In this document: positions 45,087 through 58,582 of the stretch, one piece after another | How the letters are laid out: every line of letters starts with the position of its first letter | How positions within the stretch are numbered: position 1 is the stretch's first letter | Source: Streptomyces sp. PCS3-D2 | Lineage (GTDB): Bacteria; Actinomycetota; Actinomycetes; Streptomycetales; Streptomycetaceae | Length of the DNA stretch: 64,000 nt | Assembly (NCBI RefSeq): GCF_000612545.2 | Contig: NZ_CP097800.1 | Location: 2,353,001 to 2,417,000 of the forward strand | Reading direction: 5' to 3' | The notes under the pieces: model-generated | Seen by the model: the letters and a program-made list of their open reading frames with translations, nothing else | Databases searched by the model: none | What the model was told of the DNA's origin: nothing | Program-made: the position numbers and the translations under genes

Positions 45087-45214
45087 TGTCACGTCGGGCC
45101 CCCGGAGGCTTGCTCCGGGCACGGGCGCGGTACCGGGGGGCGGCCGGACGAGGTCCGGCCACCCCGACCCGGGACCGGCCCGCCGCCCGCCCGTCCTCCC
45201 CGTTCACGCCCGCG

Positions 45215-47851
45215 CTACCGCAGCAGTACGCCGCCGCCGGTCTCCGCGCCCGCCGGGGCCGCGACCAGGCCCAGTTCGGCCGGGGTCGCCAGCAGCGGGT
45301 GGGTCGGCAGGATGCGGACCGTGTAGCCGAAGGGCCCGGTGCGGTCGAGGGCGAGCGGGCCCTCGTAGACCCACCGCCCCTCCAGGTCGGGGCCGGCAGC
45401 CGGCTTGAGCGGGAAGGTCCGCCCGTCCCGGATCACGTCCTGCGGGTCCACCCGACCCGCCACCGCCTGCACCTCCACGTCCTCGGGCGCGAGCGTGTCC
45501 AACGACACCTGCACCCGCAGCGTGAGGGTGGCGCCCAGTTCGGCGGTGCCGTTCACCGGAGCCGCGGCCAGCGCCTCCACGTGCTCGACGGCGATCCGCG
45601 GCCACGCCGCCCGGACCCGGCCCTTCCACCAGGCGAGGTCCCGCGCCGCGTCGGCGGTCAGGCAGCGGTGGGCGAGCGCGGCCGGCAGGTAGAGCCGCTC
45701 CACGTACTCGCGCACCATGCGTCCGGCGAGGACCCTCGGCCCCAGCGACACGAGCGTGCGGCGGACCATCTCGATCCACCGGACCGGGAGCCCCGTGCGC
45801 CCGGCCCGGTCGTAGAACCGCGGCGCGACCCGGCCCTCGATCAGCTCGTAGAGGGCGCTCGCCTCCAGGTGGTCCCGGCGGTCCTCGTCCGCGCCGAGCC
45901 CGTCGGCGGTCGGGATGGCCCAGCCGAAGTCCGGCTCGAACCACTCGTCCCACCACCCGTCCAGGACGGAAAGGTTGAGACAGCCGTTCAGCGCGGCCTT
46001 CATCCCGCTCGTACCGCACGCCTCCAGCGGACGCAGCGGATTGTTCAGCCAGACGTCGCAGCCCGGGTAGAGCTTCTGCGCCATCGCCATGCCGTAGTCG
46101 GGCAGGAAGACGATGCGGTGCCGCACCCGCGGGTCGTCCGCGAAGCGCACCAGCTCCTGCACGAGCCGCTTGCCTCCGTCGTCGGCCGGGTGCGCCTTGC
46201 CCGCCACGACGATCTGCACCGGCCGCTCCGGGTCCAGCAGCAGCCTGCGCAGCCGGTCCGGGTCGCGCAGCATCAGCGTCAGCCGCTTGTAGGAGGGCAC
46301 GCGCCGGGCGAAGCCGATGGTCAGCACGTCCGGATCGAGGACGGAGTCGACCCAGCCCAGTTCGGCGGCGGCGGCCCCGCGCTGGAGCCACGAGGCCCGC
46401 AGCCGGTCCCGCACCTCCTGCACCAGTTGCTCGCGCAGCACCCGGCGCAGGTCCCACACGTCCTGGTCGGGGATGTCCGCGACGGCGTCCCAGCGCCGTG
46501 AGCCGCCGACCGACAGGGCGTCCTCGGTGCGGCCCGCTCCGATCTGGCGGGCGCCCAGCCGGACCACCTCGGGTGCCACCCAGGTCGGGGCGTGGACCCC
46601 GTTGGTCACGGAGGTGATGGGCACGTCGGTCGGGTCGAAGCCGGGCCACAGACCGGCGAACATCTCCCTGCTGACCGCTCCGTGCAGGGTGGACACCCCG
46701 TTGGCCCGCTGGGCCAGCCGCAGCCCCATCACCGCCATGTTGAACACGCCGGGGTCGCCGCCGGGGAAGGACTCGGCGCCCAGTTCCAGGATGCGGTCGA
46801 CCGGTACGCCGGCCAGCTCGCCGCCGTCGCCGAAGTGCCGGGCGACCAGGCTTCGCTCGAAGCGGTCGATCCCCGCCGGGACGGGGGTGTGCGTGGTGAA
46901 CACGGTCCCGGCGCGCACCGCCTCGACGGCGGCGTCGAAGCCGAGGCCCTGCTCCCGCTCCAGTTCCCTTATGCGCTCGAGTCCGAGGAAGCCGGCGTGG
47001 CCCTCGTTGGTGTGGAAGACCTCGGGCTCGGGATGGCCCGTGATCGCGCAGTACGCGCGTACCGCGCGCACCCCGCCGATGCCCAGCAGCATCTCCTGGA
47101 GCAGTCGGTGGTCGCTGCCGCCCCCGTAGAGCCGGTCGGTCACCTCACGGGCCGCGGCGTCGTTGTCCTCGACGTCGGAGTCCAGGAGCAGCAGCGGTAC
47201 GCGTCCGACCCGCGCCTGCCAGATGTGGGCGTGCAGGGCGCGGCCGCCGGGCAGGGTCAGCGAGACGCGGGCGGGGGTGCCGTCGTCCTGGCGGAGCAGG
47301 CCGAGCGGAAGTTCGTTGGGGTCGAGGACGGGATAGTGCTCCTGCTGCCATCCGTCGCGGGAGAGCGACTGGCGGAAGTAGCCGTGCCGGTAAAGAAGTC
47401 CCACGCCGATGAGCGGGGCTCCGAGGTCGCTGGCCGCCTTCAGATGGTCCCCGGCGAGGATGCCGAGGCCGCCGGAGTACTGGGGCAGGGCGGCGGTGAT
47501 CCCGAACTCGGGGGAGAAATAGGCGATGGCGGCGGGCAGTTCCGCGCCGTTCTCATGGCTCTGGTACCACCTCCCGCCGTTCACGTAGTCATCGAGGTCG
47601 GCGGCGGCGACGGCCAGGCGCCGCAGGAACCGGCGGTCCGCCGCCAGTTCCGCGAGCCTGGCGGCGGAGACGGTGCCGAGCAGCCGGACGGGATCTCCGC
47701 CGGCGGCCTGCCAGCCCTCGGGGTCGACGGATTGGAAGAGTTCGCGGGTCTCGGCATGCCACGACCAGCGCAGATTGCGCGCGAGATCGGTGAGCGGCAG
47801 CAGGGACTCGGGGAGGACGGGGCGCACGGTGAATCGACGGATAGCCTTCAC
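45215..47851 (-). CDS. glgP: Alpha-glucan (maltodextrin/glycogen) phosphorylase
   Basis: An 878-aa GT35 phosphorylase that releases glucose 1-phosphate from alpha-1,4-glucans. The N-terminal DUF3417-type segment (RNLRWSWHAETRELFQSVDPEGW) marks the shorter GlgP class of actinobacteria. Catalytic regions visible are YFSPEFGITAALPQYSGGLGILAGDHLKAASDLG, VFHTNEGHAGFL, IGFARRVPSYKR, IVVAGKAHPADDGGK and the PLP-lysine region NNPLRPLEACGTSGMKAALNG. Two GTG starts are possible (47851, 47860); I prefer 47851, which begins KAIRRFTVRP. It is divergent from the glgE operon, which shares the 550-base region between them. It acts with GlgX on the polymer made by GlgE and GlgB. Confidence 0.95.
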   Translation of the reverse strand: MKAIRRFTVRPVLPESLLPLTDLARNLRWSWHAETRELFQSVDPEGWQAAGGDPVRLLGTVSAARLAELAADRRFLRRLAVAAADLDDYVNGGRWYQSHENGAELPAAIAYFSPEFGITAALPQYSGGLGILAGDHLKAASDLGAPLIGVGLLYRHGYFRQSLSRDGWQQEHYPVLDPNELPLGLLRQDDGTPARVSLTLPGGRALHAHIWQARVGRVPLLLLDSDVEDNDAAAREVTDRLYGGGSDHRLLQEMLLGIGGVRAVRAYCAITGHPEPEVFHTNEGHAGFLGLERIRELEREQGLGFDAAVEAVRAGTVFTTHTPVPAGIDRFERSLVARHFGDGGELAGVPVDRILELGAESFPGGDPGVFNMAVMGLRLAQRANGVSTLHGAVSREMFAGLWPGFDPTDVPITSVTNGVHAPTWVAPEVVRLGARQIGAGRTEDALSVGGSRRWDAVADIPDQDVWDLRRVLREQLVQEVRDRLRASWLQRGAAAAELGWVDSVLDPDVLTIGFARRVPSYKRLTLMLRDPDRLRRLLLDPERPVQIVVAGKAHPADDGGKRLVQELVRFADDPRVRHRIVFLPDYGMAMAQKLYPGCDVWLNNPLRPLEACGTSGMKAALNGCLNLSVLDGWWDEWFEPDFGWAIPTADGLGADEDRRDHLEASALYELIEGRVAPRFYDRAGRTGLPVRWIEMVRRTLVSLGPRVLAGRMVREYVERLYLPAALAHRCLTADAARDLAWWKGRVRAAWPRIAVEHVEALAAAPVNGTAELGATLTLRVQVSLDTLAPEDVEVQAVAGRVDPQDVIRDGRTFPLKPAAGPDLEGRWVYEGPLALDRTGPFGYTVRILPTHPLLATPAELGLVAAPAGAETGGGVLLR

Positions 47852-48404
47852 ACGTTCCACCTTCGCAGGGGATGACGGATCGGAGCGGCCGCACCACGCT
47901 GTGCACCCGCGCATCACCCCGGGAAGGCTAGCGAGGCCCCCGCGTTCCGGCCATGGCGCCTGCGGCGCGCGCCGCGGGTGCGGGCGCGCCGCCTCCCGGC
48001 CGTCTGGCTCCGGCAGGTCCTCGACTCCGCGGAGTCTTCCGGAGGGGTGTTTCGGCCAGATGTCCACACCCTTGTGCCACAAGGCGTCACTCCCACCCGC
48101 AACGGGGGGCGGCGGCCGTCTCCCGTACACCCGCGCGGGTGGTTCCCCTGAGGCTCGGGAGGCAGGAGTGACCGGTGGTTCCGGCCCCTACGTCACCTAG
48201 TCCCGGCCGACTTGACGGAGCCCGGCCGGATGTCGGGCGGAGCCTTGGTCTTGCGCGTGCCACTACGTACGAGTAGTTAACCGAGTGCGCGGATTGGGCG
48301 GGGCGGGAGTGGGAAGGGCTCCCCGGGTACACGCGGTACACGCACGGCGCACCCGCCCACAAGCCCTCTCCCCGCCACCCGAGTGAACGCGGACAGGAGC
48401 GGCC
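47852..48404. promoter_or_regulatory. Divergent glgP/glgE control region
   Basis: The region has no protein gene apart from the short leader ORF that follows. Operator-like elements are the 14-bp perfect palindrome GACTCCGCGGAGTC at 48023-48036, and ACTAC/GTAGT around GTACGA at 48262-48277 within an AT-richer patch that reads GTTAACC. The second lies where a glgE-side promoter would be expected. The regulator is not identified; a maltose- or trehalose-responsive LacI-type protein would be a reasonable guess only. Confidence 0.5.
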
Positions 48405-48529
48405 ATGCCCGCAGCCCAGCCGTCCACTGAGCGGCTAGAAACAGAGCGAACAGAGCGTGCACTACCAGTCGTGACACCGGCTGGCCTGTTGTCACCGAGC
48501 CCTGCGAACTGCCCCCAGGTGATCCCATC

Positions 48530-48533
<4 letters not shown>
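48405..48533 (+). CDS. Short ORF coupled to glgE (leader peptide or frame-shifted GlgE N-terminus)
   Basis: Forty-two codons start at an ATG with a strong ribosome-binding site (AGGAG, 5 bases away). They encode MPAAQPSTERLETERTERAL, then a Pro/Ser-rich stretch, and end at TGA 48531-48533, which overlaps the glgE ATG (ATGA). The ribosome-binding site is better than the one before glgE. From memory, the S. coelicolor GlgE isoform begins MPAT..SSATSAERPTVVGRIPVLDV; the start of this ORF (MPAAQPSTERL) resembles that tail, while GRIPVLDV lies in the other frame. It may thus be the old GlgE N-terminus separated by a frameshift and rescued by re-initiation, or a true leader peptide. A sequencing error is the third option. 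Confidence 0.55.
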
Positions 48534-52239
<3,706 letters not shown>

Positions 52240-52270
52240 CCGGCACGGCACAGGCGGACCACGCCTCGAC

Positions 52271-52311
52271 CAGGGGGCGGGCGGCTCGAATGGGTCAATC
52301 GCCCGCCCCTG
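52271..52311 (+). terminator. Intra-operon hairpin between treS and pep2
   Basis: CAGGGGGCGGGCG and CGCCCGCCCCTG pair over 12 bp with one bulged G, around a 16-base loop, about 30 bases after the treS stop. It has no U-tract and could attenuate rather than end transcription. Confidence 0.5.
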
Positions 52312-52416
52312 TACGGATCATCCTGACCCGACACTCGCACATGCCGGAGAAGCAACTGCCGCGCATCCGGGACACTCTGCGCATTCTGTGACGGCCCGGG
52401 GAAAGGACGCGACGCC

Positions 52417-53859
52417 ATGTCGGAGGCTGCATCCGCCCGGAGCCGGCTGACGGCCGACCGGGCCGCCGGGATCGCCCCGCTCGAACCGATGCTGCGGGCC
52501 TGGCTGCCCGCGCAGCGCTGGTTCGCGGGCAAGGGTCGGGCCATCAGCAGACTCACGACCGTCTCGGCGGCCGACCTGCTGCCCCCCGGGTCCACCCCCG
52601 GACTGCTGCACGTACTGCTCGACGTCGACGGGGACTGCTACCAGCTGCTGCTGGGCGTCCGCCCGTCCCTGCCGCCCGCCCTCGCGCCCGCTCTGATCGG
52701 CCACCCCGAGGAGGGCCCGTACGCGGGCCGGGCGGTCTACGAGGCGTTGGGCGACCCCCGGCTCGCGGCGATGCTGCTGGAGCGGCTGCGCTCGCCCGGC
52801 CCGCTCGGCCCGCTGCGCTTCGACCGGGACCCGGCCGCACCGGTCCCGGCCGGGCTCACGCCCAGGCCGCTGTCCGGGGAGCAGACGAATTCCTCCCTCA
52901 TCTACGGAGATTCGTTCATCCTGAAGGTCTTCCGCCGGGTCGGCCCCGGCGTCAACCCGGACCTGGAGCTGCCCAGGGCGCTGGCCGCCGCCGGCTGCGC
53001 CCGGGTGCCGGCGCCCGTCGCCTGGTACGAGGCCGAGCCGCCCGGCGGGGAGCCGCTGACCCTGGGCGTGCTCCAGCCGTACCTGCGCGGCTCGGACGAC
53101 GGATGGCAGCTCGCGCTGCGCCGGCTCGGCGCCGGGGAGGACTTCACCGCCGAGGCCCACGCGCTCGGCCGGGCCACCGCCGAGGTGCACAGCGCGCTCG
53201 CCACCGCCCTGCCCACCGTCGCGCTCGGGCCGGAGCAGACCGCACGGCTCGCCGCGGGGATGACCGCGCGGCTGGCCGCCACCGCCCGGGAGGTGCCGGC
53301 GCTGCGGCCGTACGAGGCCGGGCTGCGGGGCGCCTTCGACGCGCTGGCCGCCTCCCGCGGGACGGGGGTGGCCGCCCAGCGGATCCACGGCGACCTCCAT
53401 CTGGGCCAGACCCTGCGCACCCTCGACGGCCGCTGGTCGTTGATCGACTTCGAGGGGGAGCCGGCCCGGCCGCTGGCCGACCGGCGCCGTCCCGAACCGG
53501 CGGTGCGCGACATCGCGGGGATACTGCGCTCCTTCGACTACGCCGCCCGCTCGCACCGGCCGTTCGCCCCGGCCTGGGCGGACGACTGCCGGGCGGCGTT
53601 CTGCGAGGGCTATGCCCGCACCACCGGCCGGGACCCGCGCGAGGATCCCGTTCTGCTGCGCGCCTACGAGACCGACAAGGCGGTGTACGAGGCCCGGTAC
53701 GAGTCCCGGCACCGCCCCGACTGGCTGCACGTACCGATGGCCGCGATCCGGCGGCTCTCGGAACCCTCGCGGCCCGCCCACCGCGTGCCGCCGGTCCCGC
53801 CCGCCCTCTCCCCCCATCCGCACCCCCACCCGAAGCCCCCGAGGAGGCCGCTCGCGTGA
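52417..53859 (+). CDS. pep2: Maltokinase
   Basis: A 480-aa kinase of the aminoglycoside-phosphotransferase-like fold that makes maltose 1-phosphate from maltose and ATP. The N-terminal cap reads [16 protein letters not shown] (the conserved RWFAGKGR of maltokinases). [35 protein letters not shown] holds the ATP-site lysine. The catalytic loop is [14 protein letters not shown], followed by [18 protein letters not shown]. The C-terminus is a Pro/His-rich tail ([18 protein letters not shown]). It is separate from treS by 177 bases, including a hairpin. Its stop overlaps the glgB GTG by 4 bases. Confidence 0.94.
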   Translation: MSEAASARSRLTADRAAGIAPLEPMLRAWLPAQRWFAGKGRAISRLTTVSAADLLPPGSTPGLLHVLLDVDGDCYQLLLGVRPSLPPALAPALIGHPEEGPYAGRAVYEALGDPRLAAMLLERLRSPGPLGPLRFDRDPAAPVPAGLTPRPLSGEQTNSSLIYGDSFILKVFRRVGPGVNPDLELPRALAAAGCARVPAPVAWYEAEPPGGEPLTLGVLQPYLRGSDDGWQLALRRLGAGEDFTAEAHALGRATAEVHSALATALPTVALGPEQTARLAAGMTARLAATAREVPALRPYEAGLRGAFDALAASRGTGVAAQRIHGDLHLGQTLRTLDGRWSLIDFEGEPARPLADRRRPEPAVRDIAGILRSFDYAARSHRPFAPAWADDCRAAFCEGYARTTGRDPREDPVLLRAYETDKAVYEARYESRHRPDWLHVPMAAIRRLSEPSRPAHRVPPVPPALSPHPHPHPKPPRRPLA

Positions 53860-56144
53860 GCGCCGCACGACAGCCGTCACCGACCGTCCGCGACGAATCC
53901 GTACCCGCCGCGGCCGCGGCCAAGAAGCCACGCACTCCCCGGGCCCGCCGCTCGGCACCTCCACGCGGGGTCCGCCCGGCCCCGCCGCTCGCCGCCGAGG
54001 AGCGGGCCCGCCTGCTGGAGGGCCGCCATCACGACCCGCACGCGGTGCTGGGCGCGCACACCCAGCGCGGCGGGGTGGCCTTCCGGGTGCTGCGCCCGCA
54101 CGCCAAGGCGGTCACGGTCATCGCCAAGGGGCTGCGGGCCGAGCTGCACGACGACGGCGACGGACTGTTCTCCGGGCTGCTGCCCCTGACCGCGGTGCCG
54201 GACTACCGGTTGCTGGTGGCGTACGCCGGCGACGAGATCGAGGTCCACGACCCCTACCGGTTCCTGCCCACCCTGGGCGAACTGGACCTGCACCTGATCG
54301 GCGAGGGCCGCCACGAGCGGCTGTGGACGGCGCTGGGCGCCCAGCCCATGGAGCACCAGGGCGTGGCCGGGACCCGGTTCACGGTGTGGGCGCCGAACGC
54401 GCAGGGGGTCCGGGTCACGGGGGACTTCTGCTACTGGGACTCCGTCGCCCATCCGATGCGCTCGCTCGGATCCAGCGGCGTCTGGGAGCTCTTCCTGCCC
54501 GGGGTGGGCGCCGGGACGCTCTACAAGTTCGACATCACCCGCCCCGATGGCAGCCACACGCTGCGCGCCGACCCGATGGCCCGCTCCGCGGAGGTCCCCC
54601 CGGCGAACGCCTCGGTGGTCACCGCCTCACAGTACGCGTGGCAGGACGCGGAGTGGATGGCGCGGCGCGGCGCCCGCGCCCCGCACCAGGCCCCCTTCTC
54701 GGTGTACGAGCTGCACCTGGCGTCCTGGCGGCCCGGTCTCTCCTACCGGCAGCTCGCCGAGCAGCTCCCGGAGTACGTCAAGGAGCTGGGCTTCACGCAC
54801 GTGGAGATGATGCCGGTCGCCGAGCACCCGTTCGGCGGCTCGTGGGGGTACCAGGTCACCGGCTTCTACGCGCCGACCTCGCGGATGGGCACCCCGGACG
54901 ACTTCCGCTTCCTGGTGGACTCGCTGCACCGGGCGGGGATCGGTGTGATCGTCGACTGGGTGCCGGCGCACTTCCCGAGGGACGACTGGGCGCTCGCGGA
55001 GTTCGACGGGCGGCCGCTGTACGAGCACCACGACCCCCGGCGGGCCGCGCACCCGGACTGGGGGACGCTGGAGTTCGACTACGGGCGCAAGGAGGTACGC
55101 AACTTCCTCGTCGCCAACGCCGTCTACTGGTGCGAGGAGTTCCACGTGGACGGGCTGCGCGTGGACGCGGTGGCCTCGATGCTCTACCTGGACTACTCGC
55201 GCGGCGAGGGCGAATGGACGCCCAATGAGCACGGCGGCCGGGAGAACCTCGACGCGGTGGCCTTCCTCCAGGAGATGAACGCCACGGTGTACCGGCGCTG
55301 CCCGGGGGTGGTGACCATCGCGGAGGAGTCCACCGCCTGGGACGGCGTGACCCGGCCGACGGACGGCGGCGGGTTGGGCTTCGGCCTGAAGTGGAACATG
55401 GGCTGGATGCACGACACCCTGCGCTACATGTCGAAGGAGTCGGTGCACCGCAAGTACCACCACCACGACATGACCTTCGGGATGATCTACGCCTTCAGCG
55501 AGAACTACGTACTGCCGATCTCGCACGACGAGGTGGTGCACGGCAAGCGCTCGCTGGTGTCGAAGATGCCGGGGGGCGACTGGTGGCAGCAGCGGGCCGC
55601 GCATCGGGCGTACCTGGGCTTCATGTGGGCCCACCCGGGCAAGCAACTGCTCTTCATGGGCCAGGAGTTCGCCCAGGGGGCGGAGTGGTCGGAGACCCAC
55701 GGGCCCGACTGGTGGCTGCTGGACTCCTCCTACCCGGCGGCCGGCGACCACCGGGGCGTGCGCGATCTGGTGCGGGACCTGAATCGGGCGTATGCGGCCA
55801 CGCCGGCGCTGTGGGAGCGCGACACCGTGCCGGAGGGCTTCGCCTGGGTGGAGGCGGACGCGGCGGAGGACAACGTCTTCGCCTTCCTGCGGTACGCCCG
55901 GGACGGCTCGCAGCTGCTGGCGGTGTCCAACTTCTCGCCCGTGGTCCGGCACGGCTACCGGATCGGGGTACCGGAGGAGGTACCGGTGTGGCACGAGGTC
56001 CTCAACACCGACCGGGAGGGGTACGGCGGCAGCGGGGTGCACCACGCACAGCCGCTGCGGCCCGAGCCGGTGCCGGCGCAGGGCCGCCCGGCCAGCCTGC
56101 GGATGACGCTGCCGCCGCTGGCGACGATCTGGCTCAGGCCGTAG
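53856..56144 (+). CDS. glgB: 1,4-alpha-glucan branching enzyme
   Basis: A 762-aa GH13_9 enzyme that introduces alpha-1,6 branches. It has a disordered Arg/Pro-rich start (about 1-45), an N1 domain (about 50-150), a CBM48 domain (about 165-270: [21 protein letters not shown]) and the catalytic barrel. Catalytic residues are D437 ([12 protein letters not shown]), E490 ([10 protein letters not shown]) and the Asp in [27 protein letters not shown] and WWLLD are standard. The start is GTG at 53856 inside the pep2 stop, with GAGGAGG 8 bases upstream. It works directly on the GlgE product. Two strong hairpins follow. Confidence 0.96.
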   Translation: MSAARQPSPTVRDESVPAAAAAKKPRTPRARRSAPPRGVRPAPPLAAEERARLLEGRHHDPHAVLGAHTQRGGVAFRVLRPHAKAVTVIAKGLRAELHDDGDGLFSGLLPLTAVPDYRLLVAYAGDEIEVHDPYRFLPTLGELDLHLIGEGRHERLWTALGAQPMEHQGVAGTRFTVWAPNAQGVRVTGDFCYWDSVAHPMRSLGSSGVWELFLPGVGAGTLYKFDITRPDGSHTLRADPMARSAEVPPANASVVTASQYAWQDAEWMARRGARAPHQAPFSVYELHLASWRPGLSYRQLAEQLPEYVKELGFTHVEMMPVAEHPFGGSWGYQVTGFYAPTSRMGTPDDFRFLVDSLHRAGIGVIVDWVPAHFPRDDWALAEFDGRPLYEHHDPRRAAHPDWGTLEFDYGRKEVRNFLVANAVYWCEEFHVDGLRVDAVASMLYLDYSRGEGEWTPNEHGGRENLDAVAFLQEMNATVYRRCPGVVTIAEESTAWDGVTRPTDGGGLGFGLKWNMGWMHDTLRYMSKESVHRKYHHHDMTFGMIYAFSENYVLPISHDEVVHGKRSLVSKMPGGDWWQQRAAHRAYLGFMWAHPGKQLLFMGQEFAQGAEWSETHGPDWWLLDSSYPAAGDHRGVRDLVRDLNRAYAATPALWERDTVPEGFAWVEADAAEDNVFAFLRYARDGSQLLAVSNFSPVVRHGYRIGVPEEVPVWHEVLNTDREGYGGSGVHHAQPLRPEPVPAQGRPASLRMTLPPLATIWLRP

Positions 56145-56150
56145 CCGAAC

Positions 56151-56184
56151 CCGTCCTCCGCTTCCGGCAGGGGGCGGAGGACGG
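56151..56184 (+). terminator. Terminator after glgB, first hairpin
   Basis: CCGTCCTCCGC and its complement form an 11-bp stem with a 12-base loop, 7 bases after the glgB stop. Confidence 0.85.
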
Positions 56185-56185
56185 A

Positions 56186-56211
56186 CCGTGCGCCGGCCGG
56201 CCGGCGCACGG
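56186..56211. terminator. Perfect 26-bp palindrome after glgB
   Basis: CCGTGCGCCGGCC is followed directly by its exact reverse complement, starting one base after the first hairpin. As RNA it folds into a long stem with a minimal loop, giving a tandem terminator; as DNA it could extrude a cruciform or bind a protein. Confidence 0.75.
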
Positions 56212-56385
56212 CTCCACCGTCGCCGGAGGCGAGCAGGACGTGCTCGGGGCGGGGCCCTCGCCACCCCCGTATGCGAGGGCCCCACAGGAACCACGTACGA
56301 GGGGCGGTTCCGGTTCACATTCCGTGGAGGCCGTGTGAGGGGTATTGCGTCGCGGGGAGTTGGCTGGAACCGTACGCAGTAATGG

Positions 56386-56469
56386 ATCTTCGAATTCCGA
56401 AGATGCACCGATTACCGGACAGTCGCCGGAAAACTCGCCAAAAGACCCCTCCTCCATAGGACGTTCCTA
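56386..56469. promoter_or_regulatory. Two inverted repeats upstream of the HTH regulator
   Basis: ATCTTCG and CGAAGAT surround AATTC at 56386-56404, and TAGGA and TCCTA surround CGT at 56457-56469. Both lie in an AT-richer leader between the glgB terminators and the regulator start. An autoregulatory role is plausible. The whole 56212-56525 stretch contains no gene. Confidence 0.5.
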
Positions 56470-56525
56470 CGAGGTATTGGCTTGTTTGTTTGGTCTGTAG
56501 GCGGCGCAGCCCGGCCACTTCTACG

Positions 56526-57218
56526 GTGTGCGGTGTGCACTCCAGCCCACCCTTCAATGCCCCCGCCGCGCGGCGTCTGCGTGCGGCCCTGGGCATGGCT
56601 CCCGGACATGTCGCCTACGGCCTGCGCGCCCAGTACGGACTCGTGGTCGCCCCAGAGACGGTGATGGCGTGGGAGCGCGGCGAGATATCACCGTCGTCCG
56701 CCGAGCTCACGGCGCTCGCGGGCGTCCTGTGGTGTTCGCCCGGCGAGCTGCTGGCCGAGCCGGTCACCCTGCGGGAGCACCGGATCGCGCGGGGGCTGGC
56801 GGCGGACGAACTGGCCCGGCGGATCGGCCTGGAGACGGGCTCCTACCAGAAGATGGAGGACACCGGACGCTGGAAGGGCAACGAGCGGCAGTCCGCCGCT
56901 CTCGCCACCGTGCTCGGTCTCACCCTGGCCCAGTTCGTGACGGCGACCGGCAAGCAGGAGGAGCTCGCCGGACTGCTGCGCAGCGCGGTCACCACGCGCT
57001 GGCAGGCCTACGTGAAGCCGCTCGGCAAACTGCTGCCGATCCCCAAGCACCACCTGGAGCGGGTGCTGGAGCAGTTGCACGGGGACTACCAGTCGCGGAT
57101 GGTGGCGACGCTCAGCTGGGGCGGCGGTCAGGGCGAGGCCGCGAGCGGGGACGCGGGCCGCGAGTTCCTCACCGGGATCGTGGACCGCTTCTGGCAGCTC
57201 GCGGGCGGCGCGGGGTAG
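56526..57218 (+). CDS. Helix-turn-helix transcriptional regulator (two XRE-like segments)
   Basis: A 230-aa protein with two HTH-like segments. The first is at about 14-70 (ARRLRAALGMAPGHVAYGLRAQYGLVVAPETVMAWERGEISPSSAELTALAGVL). The second, at about 80-135, is LREHRIARGLAADELARRIGLETGSYQKMEDTGRWKGNERQSAALATVLGL, with the pattern of the XRE fold. The C-terminal part (about 140-230) is helical and unrecognised. Two GTG starts, 56526 and 56535, are possible; a strong ribosome-binding site is absent. It is not linked to glgB by operon, since two terminators intervene. Targets are unknown; control of the glg cluster or of itself is possible. It is convergent with pfkA. Confidence 0.8.
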   Translation: MCGVHSSPPFNAPAARRLRAALGMAPGHVAYGLRAQYGLVVAPETVMAWERGEISPSSAELTALAGVLWCSPGELLAEPVTLREHRIARGLAADELARRIGLETGSYQKMEDTGRWKGNERQSAALATVLGLTLAQFVTATGKQEELAGLLRSAVTTRWQAYVKPLGKLLPIPKHHLERVLEQLHGDYQSRMVATLSWGGGQGEAASGDAGREFLTGIVDRFWQLAGGAG

Positions 57219-57321
57219 CACGCCCGGAGCGCCCGCGCACCGCCCGGAGCCTGGAGCAGTGGTGCGAAGGCCACGGCGGTCGAGACGCCGGCGGCGGCCG
57301 GGGCCTGGCCGGGAGGGAGCG

Positions 57322-58347
57322 TCAGAAGACCGATTCGGCCTCGTACATGCGGTCCTCGGGGACGGTCTTCAGCTCGGTGACCGCGTGGGCGAGCGGGGCC
57401 ATGACGATGTCGGTGCCGCGCAGGGCGGTCATGTTGCCGTACTCGCCGCGGTGGACCGCCTCCACGGCGTGCCAGCCGAAGCGGGTCGCGAGGACGCGGT
57501 CATAGGCGGTGGGGGTGCCGCCGCGCTGGACGTGGCCGAGGATGACCGGGCGGGCCTCCTTGCCCAGGCGGTGCTCCAGTTCGATGGCGAGGCGGTTGCC
57601 GATGCCGGCGAAGCGCTCGTGGCCGTAGGCGTCGATCGCGCCCTTCTCGTACGGCATGGAGCCCTCGGCCGGGTGCGCGCCCTCGGCGACGCAGACGACG
57701 GCGAACTTCTTCCCTCGGGCGAAGCGTTCCTCGACCATCTTGACCAGGGCGTCCACCTCGAAGGGGCGCTCCGGCAGGCAGATCCCGTGGGCGCCGCCGG
57801 CCATCCCGGACTCCAGGGCGATCCAGCCCGCGTGACGGCCCATGACCTCGACCACCATCACGCGCTGGTGGGACTCGGCCGTGGTCTTGAGGCGGTCGAT
57901 GGCCTCGGTGGCGACCATGACGGCGGTGTCGAAGCCGAAGGTGCGGTCGGTGGAGGAGATGTCGTTGTCGATGGTCTTGGGCACGCCGACGACCGGCATC
58001 CCGGCATCGGACAGCATCCGGGCCGCGGTCAGGGTGCCCTCACCGCCGATCGGGATGAGCGCGTCGATGCCGTAGCGGGTGGCCAGCTCCTGCGCGTTCT
58101 CGGCTGCCTCGTGCAGACGGGCCCGCTCCATGCGCGCCGAGCCGAGGATCGTGCCGCCGCGGGCGAGGATGCCGCTGACGGCATTGATGTCGAGGGGGCG
58201 GAAGTGGCCGTCGAGGAGGCCCTTGAAGCCGTCCTCGAAACCGATGACCTCGTCCCCGTGCCCGACCACGGCACGGTGTACGACCGACCGGATGACAGCG
58301 TTGAGGCCCGGGCAGTCTCCGCCTGCGGTGAGAACTCCGATACGCAT
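57322..58347 (-). CDS. pfkA: ATP-dependent 6-phosphofructokinase
   Basis: A 341-aa group III phosphofructokinase that phosphorylates fructose 6-phosphate in glycolysis. GVLTAGGDCPGLNAVIRS starts the nucleotide site. The cation/phosphate loop reads IGGEGTLTAA, with glycine at position 104. That residue marks ATP use; PPi enzymes have Asp there. The catalytic motif is PKTIDNDI (D127, D129), with Lys at 124 as in PPi enzymes, a mixed pattern reported for actinobacterial ATP-PFKs. GRHAGWIAL and the C-terminal VILGHVQRGGTPTAYDR are standard. AGGAG lies about 10 bases before the ATG. It is divergent from pta. Confidence 0.94.
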   Translation of the reverse strand: MRIGVLTAGGDCPGLNAVIRSVVHRAVVGHGDEVIGFEDGFKGLLDGHFRPLDINAVSGILARGGTILGSARMERARLHEAAENAQELATRYGIDALIPIGGEGTLTAARMLSDAGMPVVGVPKTIDNDISSTDRTFGFDTAVMVATEAIDRLKTTAESHQRVMVVEVMGRHAGWIALESGMAGGAHGICLPERPFEVDALVKMVEERFARGKKFAVVCVAEGAHPAEGSMPYEKGAIDAYGHERFAGIGNRLAIELEHRLGKEARPVILGHVQRGGTPTAYDRVLATRFGWHAVEAVHRGEYGNMTALRGTDIVMAPLAHAVTELKTVPEDRMYEAESVF

Positions 58348-58505
58348 CGTGCTGTGTCTCCTGCTCCCGTACATAAGAAGGGCGTATTGATGCCGCCTGT
58401 CCGATTGTTCCATGCTCGCGGAGTGGGGCGCGCTCCGCACCACCCGGTCCGGAGGGCCTTTGGACCCGCCGGACCGGGCCGACGTTCCGGCGGGCGCTCT
58501 ATCCA

Positions 58506-58524
58506 TTGACAGAGGTATTGTCAA
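58506..58524. promoter_or_regulatory. Inverted repeat in the pfkA/pta intergenic region
   Basis: TTGACA and TGTCAA are separated by GAGGTAT, in the only AT-rich patch of the 235-base gap and about 60 bases before pta. The left arm is also a perfect -35 hexamer, but I see no matching -10 at 16-18 bases, so an operator is the better reading. Confidence 0.55.
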
Positions 58525-58582
58525 GAGGGAAAGGCATCCAAACCGGGTCGATCGACCACACGAAGAGAGACGGGGAGCACGC

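Noticed and set aside
53103-53855. An upstream extension of glgB within pep2
   Set aside because: pep2 is well supported by its kinase motifs in the other frame. glgB has a coupled GTG with GAGGAGG at 53856.
58506-58535. A TTGACA -35 promoter before pta
   Set aside because: No acceptable -10 hexamer occurs 16-18 bases downstream. The symmetry with TGTCAA makes an operator more likely.
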